From Rhizobium sp. 16-449-1b (GTDB lineage: Bacteria; Pseudomonadota; Alphaproteobacteria; Rhizobiales; Rhizobiaceae), in the NCBI RefSeq assembly GCF_017741935.1, contig NZ_JAGHMH010000002.1, positions 310,001 through 374,000 of the forward strand: a stretch of 64,000 bases of DNA. Reading direction: 5' to 3'. The notes under the pieces were generated by a model. It was not told the origin of the DNA, did no database searches, and saw only the letters and a program-made list of their open reading frames with translations. Position 1 is the first letter of the stretch. Each line of letters opens with the position of its first letter. Shown piece by piece: positions 21,343 to 30,703 of this stretch. The position numbers and the translations under genes were made by a program.

Positions 21343-23625
21343 ATGCCCGACATGAACAGCAAGCAGCGCCCCGCCAACGGCATTACCGACAAGGAAGCGC
21401 TCGACTTCCATTCGCAGGGAAAACCCGGCAAGCTCGAAGTCAACCCGACCAAGCCGATGGCCACGCAGCGGGATCTCTCGCTTGCCTATTCGCCGGGCGT
21501 CGCCGTTCCGGTCAAGGCCATCGCTGCCGATCCCGCCACCGCCTATGATTATACCTCGCGCGGCAACATGGTAGCGGTCATTTCCAACGGCACCGCCATT
21601 CTCGGCCTCGGCAATCTCGGCGCGCTGGCCTCCAAGCCCGTCATGGAAGGCAAGTCCGTCCTCTTCAAGCGCTTCGCCGATGTCGATAGCATTGACCTCG
21701 AGGTCGATACGGAAAATGTCGACGAGTTCATCAACTGCGTCCGCTTTCTCGGCCCCTCCTTCGGGGGCATCAATCTCGAAGACATCAAGGCGCCGGACTG
21801 TTTCATCATCGAGCAGCGTCTTCGCGAATTGATGGACATTCCGGTCTTTCACGACGACCAGCACGGCACGGCGATCATCGCCGCGGCCGGCCTCATCAAC
21901 GCGCTGGAGCTGACCGGCCGCGACCTGAAGACCACAAAGCTCGTCTGCAACGGCGCGGGTGCCGCCGCGATCGCCTGCGTCGAGCTCATCAAGGCCATGG
22001 GCTTTGCGCCCGAGAATATCGTGCTCTGCGACACCAAGGGCGTCATCTACCAGGGCCGCACCGAGGGCATGAACCAGTGGAAGTCGGCGCATGCGGTCAA
22101 GACCAAGGCGCGCACGCTGGAAGAGGCCATGAAGGGCGCCGATGTCGTCTTTGGCCTGTCGCAGAAGGGCGCCTTCTCCGAGGATATGATCCTGTCGATG
22201 GCCGACCGCCCGATCATCTTCGCCATGGCCAATCCCGATCCCGAGATCACGCCGGAAGAGGTCGCGCGCATTCGCGACGACGCCATCATGGCGACCGGCC
22301 GTTCGGATTATCCGAACCAGGTCAACAACGTGCTGGGCTTCCCCTATATCTTCCGTGGTGCGCTCGATGTCCGCGCCACGACGATCAACGACGACATGAA
22401 GATCGCCGCCGTCCGGGCGCTGGCGAGCCTCGCCCGAGAGGACGTTCCCGACGATGTCGCCGCCGCCTATCAGGGCAACCGTCCGCGCTTCGGTCCGCAG
22501 TACATCATTCCGGTGCCCTTCGATCCGCGCCTGATTTCGGCGATCCCCGTGGCTGTCGCGCAAGCGGCCATGGAAAGCGGCGTCGCCCGCAAGCCGATAC
22601 CCGATATGGCTGCCTATGCCCGTGAACTCTCGGCGCGGCGTGATCCGATCGCCTCGACGCTGGCCAGCCTCTATGAGCGCGTCCGCCGCCATCCCAAGCG
22701 TGTGGTCTTCGCCGAGGCCGAGGAGGAGCAGGTCATGCGTGCCGCACTCTCCTACGCCAACCAGCAGCTCGGCACCGCCATCCTGCTCGGCCGCGAGGAT
22801 CTGATCCATGCGACGGCAGAGCGCGCCGGTATCGATCTCAACCGTCCCGGTCTGGAGATCGTCAACGCCCGCATCTCGACCCGGGTGGAAGCCTATATCG
22901 ATTATCTCTACGCGCGCCTGCAGCGCAAAGGCTATCTCCACCGCGATGCCCAGCGCCTGATCCACAACGACCGCAACCACTTCGCGGCTTGCATGGTGGC
23001 GCTCGGCGATGCCGACGGGATGGTGACGGGGATCACCCGCAACTACTCGACCGCGCTCGAGGATGTTCGCCGTTGCATCGACGAGAAGCCCGGCCACCGG
23101 GTGATCGGCGTGTCGATCGCGCTCTGCCGCGGCCGCACCGTCTTCGTGGCGGACACCGCCGTCCACGACATGCCGTCCGCCGAGGAGCTGGCCGATATCG
23201 CCGTCGAGGCCGCCGGCTTCGCGCGCCGCATGGGCTACAATCCGCGCGTCGCCATGCTCGCCTACTCGACCTTCGGCCACCCCTCCGGCGAGCGCTCCGA
23301 GCGCGTCCGCGAAGCCGTCGCCATCCTCGACCGCCGCCATGTGGATTTCGAGTATGACGGCGAAATGGCGGCGGATGTGGCGCTGAACCGCAAGGCGATG
23401 GAGCAATACCCCTTCTGCCGCCTGTCCGGCCCCGCCAACGTGCTGGTCATGCCGGCGTTCCACTCGGCGTCGATCTCCACCAAGATGCTGCAGGAGCTCG
23501 GCGGCTCGACCGTCATCGGCCCCATCTTGGTCGGCGTCGACAAGGCGGTGCAGATCACCTCTATGGGGGCGAAGGACAGCGACATCGTCAACATGGCCGC
23601 GATTGCGGCTTATACGGGGTCGTGA
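21343..23625 (+). CDS. tme: NADP-dependent malic enzyme with C-terminal phosphotransacetylase-like domain
   Basis: A 760-residue fusion. The malic enzyme part (about residues 15-430) decarboxylates malate to pyruvate and has the divalent-metal region FHDDQHGTA and dinucleotide fold VCNGAGAAAIACVELI. Residues of about 435-760 resemble phosphotransacetylase (PTA_PTB), which in rhizobial malic enzymes is inactive and thought to be regulatory. Sinorhizobium has two such enzymes, Dme and Tme. The N-terminus (ALDFHSQGKPGKLEVNPTKP) and the mutS/glnD/olsB context suggest Tme. A strong GGAGGAG precedes the ATG. It is divergent from mutS. Confidence 0.93.
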   Translation: MPDMNSKQRPANGITDKEALDFHSQGKPGKLEVNPTKPMATQRDLSLAYSPGVAVPVKAIAADPATAYDYTSRGNMVAVISNGTAILGLGNLGALASKPVMEGKSVLFKRFADVDSIDLEVDTENVDEFINCVRFLGPSFGGINLEDIKAPDCFIIEQRLRELMDIPVFHDDQHGTAIIAAAGLINALELTGRDLKTTKLVCNGAGAAAIACVELIKAMGFAPENIVLCDTKGVIYQGRTEGMNQWKSAHAVKTKARTLEEAMKGADVVFGLSQKGAFSEDMILSMADRPIIFAMANPDPEITPEEVARIRDDAIMATGRSDYPNQVNNVLGFPYIFRGALDVRATTINDDMKIAAVRALASLAREDVPDDVAAAYQGNRPRFGPQYIIPVPFDPRLISAIPVAVAQAAMESGVARKPIPDMAAYARELSARRDPIASTLASLYERVRRHPKRVVFAEAEEEQVMRAALSYANQQLGTAILLGREDLIHATAERAGIDLNRPGLEIVNARISTRVEAYIDYLYARLQRKGYLHRDAQRLIHNDRNHFAACMVALGDADGMVTGITRNYSTALEDVRRCIDEKPGHRVIGVSIALCRGRTVFVADTAVHDMPSAEELADIAVEAAGFARRMGYNPRVAMLAYSTFGHPSGERSERVREAVAILDRRHVDFEYDGEMAADVALNRKAMEQYPFCRLSGPANVLVMPAFHSASISTKMLQELGGSTVIGPILVGVDKAVQITSMGAKDSDIVNMAAIAAYTGS

Positions 23626-23670
23626 GGTGATTGTGGGGTGAGGTGGCTATGGGTGAGGGCGTGCCGTATG

Positions 23671-23817
23671 GCCCCCTCATCTGGCTGCCGCCATCTTCTC
23701 CCCGCTGGGGAGAAGGGACTCGTGGCGGGCCGCTTGTTCCATCTTCCCTTCTCCCCAACGGGGAGAAGGTGGCCCGAAGGGTTCAGGTGCAGCTTGCTGC
23801 ACCGGGGATGAGGGGGC
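23671..23817. repeat. RIME-like palindromic intergenic repeat, second type
   Basis: Outer arms GCCCCCTCATC (23671-23681) and GATGAGGGGGC (23807-23817) are exact complements. Inside are three further hairpins: CTTCTCCCC/GGGGAGAAG (23695-23715), CCTTCTCCCC/GGGGAGAAGG (23747-23769), and GGTGCAGC/GCTGCACC (23786-23803). The mosaic of nested stems, set between two convergent genes, fits the RIME family. It may also act as a bidirectional terminator for tme and olsB. Confidence 0.85.
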
Positions 23818-23859
23818 TACACGGAAAACCGCTAAAGAAAGCTAATTACGCCACCGAAA

Positions 23860-24735
23860 TCAGCTGGCAAACCGCCCAGCATCGGCACCGTAGTAATTCA
23901 CATACCGATCCGAAATGCTGGCGATCGGCAGAACGATCAGCACGTCCGTCGTGTTGAACGACTTGTCGACCACTGCGGTGGAGCCGACCATGGCGCCGAG
24001 GCGCAGGTAGCCCTTGATCAGCGGCGGCAGCGCCATCAGCGCGCGCTTCGGATTGACGGCTTCGACCGGCATCAGGTCCATGTCGCGGGCGAGATGCGGC
24101 AGCGCGTCGACGGCCCACTCGTCCTTGGCCGCGACGTTGTGGCGCAGGAACGAGAGCGCCAGCGCATGCTGTTCCGGGTGAATGCCGGGGAAGGAGGCGC
24201 AGCCGAACATCGCGCTCATGCCGTGCTTCAGCGCATAGGCCCAGTTGCCCTGCCACAGAAGCTCGACGATGCGCTTGGTGCGGTAGTCCGGCAGCACGCA
24301 GGAGCGGCCGAGCTCCATGAAACGCTTATCCGGATGGCGCGCGATCAGCGTGTCGATGTCGAATTCGGAAGCCGAGTAAAAGCCGCCATTGGCCATCGCC
24401 ACGTCCTGCCGCAGCAGGCGGTAGGTGCCGACGATCTGATCCTCGCTGTCGCCCTCGATCGAGCGGTCGAGCACCAGAAGGTGGTCGCAAAAGTCGTCGT
24501 AAGCGTCGAAATCGCGCTTGCGGCGCATCGCTTCCGCAGGCAGTTCGGCTTTCATCTCGTCCACGAAAACACGGTAGCGCACGGACTGCGCGGCATCGAT
24601 CTCGCCAGGCGTACGGGCAAGGCGTGTCTCGAGATTGCCGATCCGGCCGAACACGTCGCTCTCGATCTGTTCGGCTTTCCGCGCAGGGGGGAGAGCCTCG
24701 ACGAGGGTGTCACGGTTGCAGATATCTACGGACAT
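23860..24735 (-). CDS. olsB: Ornithine-acyl-[ACP] N-acyltransferase OlsB
   Basis: A 291-residue GNAT-related acyltransferase that transfers a 3-hydroxyacyl group from ACP to ornithine, the first step of phosphorus-free ornithine lipid synthesis. Typical family stretches are SVRYRVFVDEM, YDDFCDHLLVLD, ELGRSCVLPDYR and LLWQGNWAYALKHG. The frame extends to 24792, but the ATG at 24735 fits family length. In Sinorhizobium the gene is next to tme, as here, and OlsB is induced under phosphate limitation. No Pho box was identified by eye. Confidence 0.9.
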   Translation of the reverse strand: MSVDICNRDTLVEALPPARKAEQIESDVFGRIGNLETRLARTPGEIDAAQSVRYRVFVDEMKAELPAEAMRRKRDFDAYDDFCDHLLVLDRSIEGDSEDQIVGTYRLLRQDVAMANGGFYSASEFDIDTLIARHPDKRFMELGRSCVLPDYRTKRIVELLWQGNWAYALKHGMSAMFGCASFPGIHPEQHALALSFLRHNVAAKDEWAVDALPHLARDMDLMPVEAVNPKRALMALPPLIKGYLRLGAMVGSTAVVDKSFNTTDVLIVLPIASISDRYVNYYGADAGRFAS

Positions 24736-24844
24736 GACGAATCTTTCATTGCCGGCTTTAGGACGCCATAAAACACTTATATGCGACAGCAAAGTGACAT
24801 TTTAAACCCCCAGATACGCAAGAAACACATGGGTGGCCCTGGCG

Positions 24845-27112
24845 CTACAATGCCTCCGCGCGGCGTGCGGAGAGCGCGGCGACAGCCTGAACTTCCGTCA
24901 GCAGCCGTATGGGGTCTATGGGTTTTAGCATGACGCGGTTTGCCCCGTTCAGCAAGACTTGACGACGCGATTCATCGCGTTTGTCAGCAGTCAAAACGAT
25001 GATCGGCACCGAGGGAACCTCAAGCCGGCGCTCATGGCCACGTAGCCGGCCAATCATTTCGATCCCGTCGCCGCCGGGCATGGAAAGATCGCTGATGACG
25101 ATATCCGGCCGCACGCTTCCTTCCGCCAGCGCCGCATCGAGCAGCGCCTCGAAATGCTCGACATGCTGCACGCTGTGGCCGGCTTTTTCGAGCATGGCGC
25201 GGATTAGCATGGCGTTGATCGGATCGTCCTCGGCGAGCACGATCTTCAGCCCGCTCTGAATGCCCGCCTCCGGGATGCCGGGGCTGAAGCCGGGCTGGTT
25301 GTCGTTGAGCGCGTCGCGTTTTTCCATGCCGCGCATGCGCCCGCGCAAGACGTCGATCAGCGACTGTTCGCGCAGCGGCCGGATCAGCCAGGCGTCGAAG
25401 AGATCGAGCGAATGGGCGTTGCGCTCTTCCGGATTGACCAGGAAGATCTTGCGCAGGCCAAGGGCCGCGATATCCGTCCGGTCAGCCAAGTGTGCCGCGA
25501 ATTCGGCCGACATGCGGTGGTCGACGATGATGTCGGTCGGACGCCGTCCGTTGGCCGCCATGTCGAGCAGGATCCAACGCGCCGTCTCGCCATCCTCGAC
25601 GAAGTGGCACTGGCCGCCGAGCGTGCGGATGGTCTCGGAAATCGCCATGCGCGCGGCACCCGCCGGCGCCAGGAGCACCACGAGATTGCCAGAAAGCAAC
25701 GTGTCGCGGCGGGCCACGGGCTCTTCGTCTCCCTCGGTGCGGAAGCGGATGCAGAATTCCGTGCCGGTGCCCTTTTCGCTGGCAACCGTCAGCGCACCGC
25801 CGAACTCGCGCATGATGCGCGCCGAGATGGCAAGGCCAAGGCCGGTGCCGTTGCTCTTCTCCACCATGGTGCCCGCCTGTTCGTATTCACCGAAGACACG
25901 CGCCTGTTCTTCTTCCGTCATGCCGGGGCCGGTGTCGGTGACCGTGATCGCAAGCTCGCCATCCTGCAGCGACACGCGAATGAACACGCCGCCGACCTGG
26001 GTGAATTTGACCGCATTGCCGATGACGTTGAACAAGACCTGGCGCAGGCGCGCCGCGTCGAAATTCATCAGCTCGGGAACATCAGACGACACCGTCGAGC
26101 CGATCTCGATGCCCTTTTCGTGGGCGCGGTGAGCGAGCATCTCGACGACGCTCTCAAGCAGCTTGCGCACCGATTCCGAACGCGGCCGCAGCTGGAAGCG
26201 CCCGACCTCGATGGTCGAGAAGTCTAAGAGATCCTCGACCAGCTGAGTCAGCGCATGGCCGGACTGGCGGATGCCGGTCAGGTAATTGTCCTGCTCCTGC
26301 GTCATACGCGTCTCGGTCAGAAGATGCGTCATGCCGAGAATGCCTGAGAGCGGTGTGCGCAACTCGTGGCTGACGGTCGCAAGCAGCCGCGATTTCGAGG
26401 CGCTGTTGAACTCCGCTTTCTGCCGGGCCTCTTCACGCTCCTGCGCCGCGATGCGATCGGCGGTCACGTCGCGGGCGATGCTGTGCAGCAAAAGCTTTCC
26501 GTCCGAGGGGTTGCGGGTCACCACATCGCGCCAGAAGAAGATGCGCTGACCCTCGGGCGTCGACATCTCGACATCGTAGCGGTGCGGTTCGGTGCCGGGG
26601 CGAAAGGCGATGCCGATCTCCTCGCAGGTCTGCCCGATCGGGTTCAGCCGCCCGGTCAGCCGGCGGAACATGTCGTTTGCGGCAACGATCCGCCGATCCA
26701 TCGTGCGCGTCACGGTGATGTCGCCGAGCGCATCGTGGATGCTGGCGAAGAGCGCGGCATCGCTTCCGCCGCGCACAGTGTCGTCGCCGTTGCGGGCCTT
26801 GATATGTTGGCGGCGGGTGGAGACAACCGCGAAGCAGACGATCGCGGCAAGCACCAGCCCGCCGATGCCGATCGCGACCCAGAGCAGGCCGCCCATATAG
26901 CCGAGCGCAAGCAAGAGGATAGCGGCGAGAATGCCAAAGCCGCCGAGCCAGTAGGAGATCAGCTTGCGCGCCGAGGGGGCGACGACGGGGCTGTGTTTAG
27001 GGGTAGCAGGCGACATGTCAGCCGGGATCGCGGCCTGCTCATCTTGAGGATGAGCGGCAGGCGCGCCGAAGGCAGCGGCAAGCTTCTCGTGTAACTGACC
27101 CAGTCCGACCAT
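24845..27112 (-). CDS. Hybrid sensor histidine kinase with two receiver-like domains
   Basis: A 755-residue inner-membrane sensor kinase. Order: N-terminal cytoplasmic tail; two membrane segments (about residues 50-105); PAS-like domain (about 130-235); HisKA with phospho-acceptor H249 (TVSHELRTPLSG); HATPase_c with NVIGNAVKF, DTGPGM and GTGLGLAIS; a degenerate receiver (about 465-580); and a canonical C-terminal receiver (about 620-745) with acceptor D675 in ISDLSMPGGDG. No cognate response regulator is adjacent. The degenerate receiver starts VVLLAPAGAA and lacks the usual acidic pair. Signal unknown. Confidence 0.92.
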   Translation of the reverse strand: MVGLGQLHEKLAAAFGAPAAHPQDEQAAIPADMSPATPKHSPVVAPSARKLISYWLGGFGILAAILLLALGYMGGLLWVAIGIGGLVLAAIVCFAVVSTRRQHIKARNGDDTVRGGSDAALFASIHDALGDITVTRTMDRRIVAANDMFRRLTGRLNPIGQTCEEIGIAFRPGTEPHRYDVEMSTPEGQRIFFWRDVVTRNPSDGKLLLHSIARDVTADRIAAQEREEARQKAEFNSASKSRLLATVSHELRTPLSGILGMTHLLTETRMTQEQDNYLTGIRQSGHALTQLVEDLLDFSTIEVGRFQLRPRSESVRKLLESVVEMLAHRAHEKGIEIGSTVSSDVPELMNFDAARLRQVLFNVIGNAVKFTQVGGVFIRVSLQDGELAITVTDTGPGMTEEEQARVFGEYEQAGTMVEKSNGTGLGLAISARIMREFGGALTVASEKGTGTEFCIRFRTEGDEEPVARRDTLLSGNLVVLLAPAGAARMAISETIRTLGGQCHFVEDGETARWILLDMAANGRRPTDIIVDHRMSAEFAAHLADRTDIAALGLRKIFLVNPEERNAHSLDLFDAWLIRPLREQSLIDVLRGRMRGMEKRDALNDNQPGFSPGIPEAGIQSGLKIVLAEDDPINAMLIRAMLEKAGHSVQHVEHFEALLDAALAEGSVRPDIVISDLSMPGGDGIEMIGRLRGHERRLEVPSVPIIVLTADKRDESRRQVLLNGANRVMLKPIDPIRLLTEVQAVAALSARRAEAL

Positions 27113-27167
27113 AGGTTCAAATTAGCACGCCGGCTGTTCCAAATGCCTTCAGCAAACCGCTAAGATT

Positions 27168-27671
27168 TTACTTATCGGCGGTCTTGGGTTGCAATAGCTC
27201 GTCCAAAATCACGCATCCCGCGCCGATGGTGATGAAACTATCGGCCAAGTTGAAAACCGCGAACGACCATGTCTCGGTATAGAACAGGATGTAGTCGATG
27301 ACGTGTCCATAAAGGAAACGGTCGAGGAGATTGCCCAGCGCGCCTGAAATGATCAACGCGTAGCCGAGATGGGCGAAGGTGCGCTGCTTGCCCGTGCGAT
27401 GCCAGAGCCAGAGCACGAAAGCCACGATGATCAACCGCATGCCGACGATGAACCAGCCGTCCATGCCTGACAGCATCGAGAAGGCGACGCCGAGATTGTA
27501 GGTGCGGTAGAGCGCCAGCATCGGGATGATGTGGACCGCTTCTTGAAGCGGCAGCGTGTGATCGACCACGATCTTGATGATCTGGTCGAGCACCACGGCA
27601 AGAACGACGAAGATCAGGATCGGCAGCGGGCGCGAAAACAGCGTCGGGCGGTCTAGCGTCTGATCGGTCAT
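27168..27671 (-). CDS. lspA: Lipoprotein signal peptidase LspA
   Basis: A 167-residue four-helix aspartyl protease of the inner membrane that removes the signal peptide from prolipoproteins. The catalytic aspartates sit in [10 protein letters not shown] and [11 protein letters not shown]. It acts between Lgt and Lnt; lnt is at the left of the window. The start overlaps the stop of the upstream rRNA/tRNA methyltransferase by 4 nt, so the two are translationally coupled. Confidence 0.97.
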   Translation of the reverse strand: MTDQTLDRPTLFSRPLPILIFVVLAVVLDQIIKIVVDHTLPLQEAVHIIPMLALYRTYNLGVAFSMLSGMDGWFIVGMRLIIVAFVLWLWHRTGKQRTFAHLGYALIISGALGNLLDRFLYGHVIDYILFYTETWSFAVFNLADSFITIGAGCVILDELLQPKTADK

Positions 27672-28528
27672 TTGGCCTCGGTGAGTGAGAGAAGGTGGCG
27701 GCGTGCCTCAAACATCATGACGGCGCTGGCGACCGCGAGATTGAGCGAATCCGCCAGGCCCTGCTGCGGGATGCGGGCAAGCGCATCGGCTTCGCGCGCA
27801 AGCTGCTCCGGCAGGCCGGATTGCTCGTTGCCCATCAGGATGACGACTGGCTTAGTCTTGTAGTCGATCGTGCGGTAGTCGACGGAGCCGGCCAGGTGCG
27901 TGGCGACCAACGACACGCCCGCCTGCTTCTTCCAGGCGATGAACTCCTCCGGCGTGGCGCGAGATACCGGCATGGCGAAGACCGAGCCCATCGTTGCCCG
28001 TACGGTCTCAAGCGAAAACGGATCGGTCGTTTCGCCGACCAGGATGACGCCGGAAGCGCCGGCCGCATCGGCGGTGCGGATGATCGTGCCGAGATTGCCG
28101 GGATCGCGAACCCTATCGAGCGCAATCCACGTCTCGCCCTTGGCCGGGCGAATGTCACGCAGCGGCTTCCAGCGGTTTTCGAACACGCCGACCACCATCT
28201 GCGGATTGTCGCGGCGGGTGATCGAGGAGAGAACCTTTTCGCTGACTTCGAGCACCAGCCCGCCGGAGGCGACGGTCTTTGCCGCCATCTGCTCGACCAG
28301 CGGCTTGCCCTTGGCGGCCTTGGCGTAAACCAGCGTGCGGATGGTCCAGCCAAGCTCGATCGCGTCGATGACGAGCTTCAGGCCCTCGGCCATGAAGGTG
28401 CCGCTCTGCTCGCGGGTCTTCTTGTCGCTGAGCGCCTTGATGTCCTTGATGATGGGATTGGCAAGCGAGGTGACTTCCTTCACCTGGCCGACCCTGCGCG
28501 GACCGTTGTCGCGGTGTTCGTGGCTCAT
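27668..28528 (-). CDS. TrmH/SpoU-family RNA 2'-O-methyltransferase
   Basis: A 286-residue SPOUT methyltransferase: N-terminal RNA-binding substrate domain (about residues 20-100) and C-terminal SpoU domain (about 125-275). Its knot motifs are [31 protein letters not shown] and [14 protein letters not shown]. Members methylate ribose in rRNA or tRNA (RlmB, TsnR and TrmH types); the exact target is not readable. It overlaps both lspA and the downstream-named methyltransferase gene by 4 nt, forming a three-gene unit. Confidence 0.9.
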   Translation of the reverse strand: MSHEHRDNGPRRVGQVKEVTSLANPIIKDIKALSDKKTREQSGTFMAEGLKLVIDAIELGWTIRTLVYAKAAKGKPLVEQMAAKTVASGGLVLEVSEKVLSSITRRDNPQMVVGVFENRWKPLRDIRPAKGETWIALDRVRDPGNLGTIIRTADAAGASGVILVGETTDPFSLETVRATMGSVFAMPVSRATPEEFIAWKKQAGVSLVATHLAGSVDYRTIDYKTKPVVILMGNEQSGLPEQLAREADALARIPQQGLADSLNLAVASAVMMFEARRHLLSLTEAK

Positions 28529-29628
28529 TTCGGCACCCAGCGGGAAAAGAGGGATGTGGAGAGCGCGCGGCCCGGCGTGTTACCATCAAGCCCGGCTTCG
28601 CGGATCACCAGCTCTCCGGATTCGACCACGCCGCCGGCTCCGCGCATCGTCTCGCGCATCAGCTCGTGGATGGAATAGAAGCTGGCGCGGATCGAATAGG
28701 CCGTCAGCACGAGGCCGACAGCCTTCGGCGACAGGATCTCGCGGCAGATGTCGAGCATGACAGGCAGGTGCTCGAACAGATGCCAGACTTCACCATTCGG
28801 GCCGCGGCCGAACTTCGGCGGGTCGGTCAGAATGATGTCGTATGTGTTGCACCGGCGTTCCTCGCGCAGAATGAACTTCATCGCGTCTTCACAGATCCAG
28901 CGGATCGGCGCCTTTTCAAGCCCGCTCATCGCCTGGTTTTCGCGCGCCCAGCCGATCGCCTTCTTGGAGGCATCGACATGCGTGACCTCTGCGCCGGCGG
29001 CGGCCGCCACCAGCGAGGCAACGCCCGTGTAACCGAAGAGGTTCAGCACCTTCAGCGGCCGGCCGGCGGCTTCGACCTGCTGCTTCATCCACGTCCAGTG
29101 AACGATCTGCTCGGGAAACACGCCGACGTGGCGAAACGAGGTGAAGCGGCCGAGAAAATCGACGCCGAGAAGATTGAGCGGCCAGGTCTCGCCCAGCGCT
29201 TCCTTGGGAAAGCGCCAGCGGCCGGTGCCTTCTTCATCGGTATCGCCGGTAAAGGCCGCATCGACCTTGTCCCAGACATGTTTGGGAAGCGATGGCTTCC
29301 ACAGCGCCTGTCCTTCCGGGCGAATGATCCGGTAAGGGCCGTATTGCTCGAGCTTTTCCCCATTGCCGCTGTCGATCAGGTGAAAATCGCCGGCGCCGAG
29401 GGATTCGAGAATGATCGGAACGCGCTCGGGCGGGCGCTCACCGGTGCGCTCCATCAATGGGCGCTCCAGTGCCGCAGGCGCGGAGGCGGGCTCGCGCGCG
29501 GCCTGTTGCGGCGCTGCGGGTCTGTTCGCGGGCTTCGGCGGACGGCTGTTGCCGCGCTCGTCGCCGCGTCGTCCACTGGCGGGGCCGGTGCCGGATTTCT
29601 GGCCCGGCCGGCGTTCTTTTTGTCTCAA
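28525..29628 (-). CDS. Class I SAM-dependent methyltransferase, RlmI/RlmK-like
   Basis: A protein of up to 367 residues. The Rossmann methyltransferase domain has motif I VLNLFGYTGVASLVAAAAGA and the DPPKFGRG catalytic loop typical of rRNA cytosine-C5 or base N-methylases related to RlmI. It lacks the N-terminal PUA domain of E. coli RlmI. The first 58 residues are low-complexity (Pro/Arg/Ala-rich), starting from a TTG at 29628. Initiation at the ATG at 29454 would remove this tail. It leads the unit with TrmH-like and lspA genes. Confidence 0.85.
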   Translation of the reverse strand: MRQKERRPGQKSGTGPASGRRGDERGNSRPPKPANRPAAPQQAAREPASAPAALERPLMERTGERPPERVPIILESLGAGDFHLIDSGNGEKLEQYGPYRIIRPEGQALWKPSLPKHVWDKVDAAFTGDTDEEGTGRWRFPKEALGETWPLNLLGVDFLGRFTSFRHVGVFPEQIVHWTWMKQQVEAAGRPLKVLNLFGYTGVASLVAAAAGAEVTHVDASKKAIGWARENQAMSGLEKAPIRWICEDAMKFILREERRCNTYDIILTDPPKFGRGPNGEVWHLFEHLPVMLDICREILSPKAVGLVLTAYSIRASFYSIHELMRETMRGAGGVVESGELVIREAGLDGNTPGRALSTSLFSRWVPK

Positions 29629-29745
29629 CGTGGTGTTCCGCGTGCTGAATTTGATAGAGCCCGTGCAAATAGCATTCCATTTTCACCTTGGCAAAGCGCT
29701 TTCCCGCCGCGATATGTTCGACAAGGTGAAAATGGGAGGATTGTG

Positions 29746-30198
29746 ATGGACTTCGTCGGACAAGAGCGGATTACCGCGCCGCGCGACGCCGTGTGGGCCG
29801 GCCTCAACGATCCCGATATCCTCAAGGGATGCATCCCCGGCTGTCAGTCGCTGGAGTTTACGGGTCCGAACGAGCTCGTCGCCACGATCAGGGTCAAGAT
29901 CGGCATGGTGCCGCTCACCTTCACCGGTGAAATCCGCGTCTCCAACATCGATGCACCCCAGAGCTACACGCTGTCTGCCGAAGGCAGAGGCAGCATCGCC
30001 GGCTTCGCCAGGGGATCGGCCGATGTGACGCTCGAGGACGATGGCGGCGAAACCATCCTGCATTATCGCGCCGGCGCTGATGTCGGCGGCAAGATCGCCC
30101 AGCTCGGCGCCAAGCTGATCGATTCCTCGTCGCAGAAGCTCGCGCAACGGTTCTTTTCCGATTTCAACGCGGCGGTCAGCGCCAAGGCAGCCGAATAA
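29746..30198 (+). CDS. CoxG-like SRPBCC protein
   Basis: A 150-residue START/SRPBCC-fold protein of the carbon monoxide dehydrogenase subunit G family (starts MDFVGQERITAPRDAVWAGL). CoxG helps anchor CO dehydrogenase to the membrane in carboxidotrophs, but no coxMSL genes are nearby, so the role here is open. A strong GGGAGGA lies 5 nt before the ATG. The open frame extends far upstream but only as a shadow of the methyltransferase gene. Divergent from that gene. Confidence 0.85.
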   Translation: MDFVGQERITAPRDAVWAGLNDPDILKGCIPGCQSLEFTGPNELVATIRVKIGMVPLTFTGEIRVSNIDAPQSYTLSAEGRGSIAGFARGSADVTLEDDGGETILHYRAGADVGGKIAQLGAKLIDSSSQKLAQRFFSDFNAAVSAKAAE

Positions 30199-30260
30199 AA
30201 GGCCGCTGCCGTCCAACGAGGTAATTGGCAGCCCATCCCGTCTCCGCTACATCCATAACC

Positions 30261-30698
30261 ATGCAGTGGACCATCCGATCGCCAGAAAAGGCCGACCTGG
30301 AAGAACTCGCGGATATCTATCTCGCGGTGCGTCGCGATACTTTCACCTGGGTCGACCCGCAGGTTTTCCGCCACGAGGATTTTCACGCGCATACACAGGG
30401 CGAACTTCTGTGGCTCGCCGAGATGCCGGATGGCGAGATCGCGGGCTTCATGACGCTGTGGTCGCCCGATGATTTCATCCACATGCTCTACATCAGGAAA
30501 CAGTATCGCGGCCTCGGCATCGGTCAGGCTCTCCTAAAGACGCTGCCCTACTGGCCGGACAAGACCTACCGGCTGAAGTGCCTCGACCGCAACGAACACG
30601 CCAAGGCTTTCTATCGCGCCCGGGGCTTCGTGGTGACAGGCAAGGGTTCATCGCGTGAAGGCGAATACGAAGAGATGACCTTCTTCCCCGAGCGCTGA
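30261..30698 (+). CDS. GNAT-family N-acetyltransferase
   Basis: A 145-residue acetyltransferase. The acetyl-CoA P-loop is YIRKQYRGLGIGQALLK, followed by the AKAFYRARGFVVTG motif. The substrate cannot be predicted. The domain starts at the ATG at 30261 (MQWTIRSPEKADLEEL). A TTG at 30225 preceded by GAGG is an alternative and would add 12 residues. It converges with the S1C-like gene, with only 5 nt between. Confidence 0.82.
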   Translation: MQWTIRSPEKADLEELADIYLAVRRDTFTWVDPQVFRHEDFHAHTQGELLWLAEMPDGEIAGFMTLWSPDDFIHMLYIRKQYRGLGIGQALLKTLPYWPDKTYRLKCLDRNEHAKAFYRARGFVVTGKGSSREGEYEEMTFFPER

Positions 30699-30703
30699 TC
30701 GCG

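Noticed and set aside
21286..23463. 725-residue minus-strand frame opposite the malic enzyme
   Set aside because: Antisense shadow: Asp/Arg/His-rich composition and no start signal.
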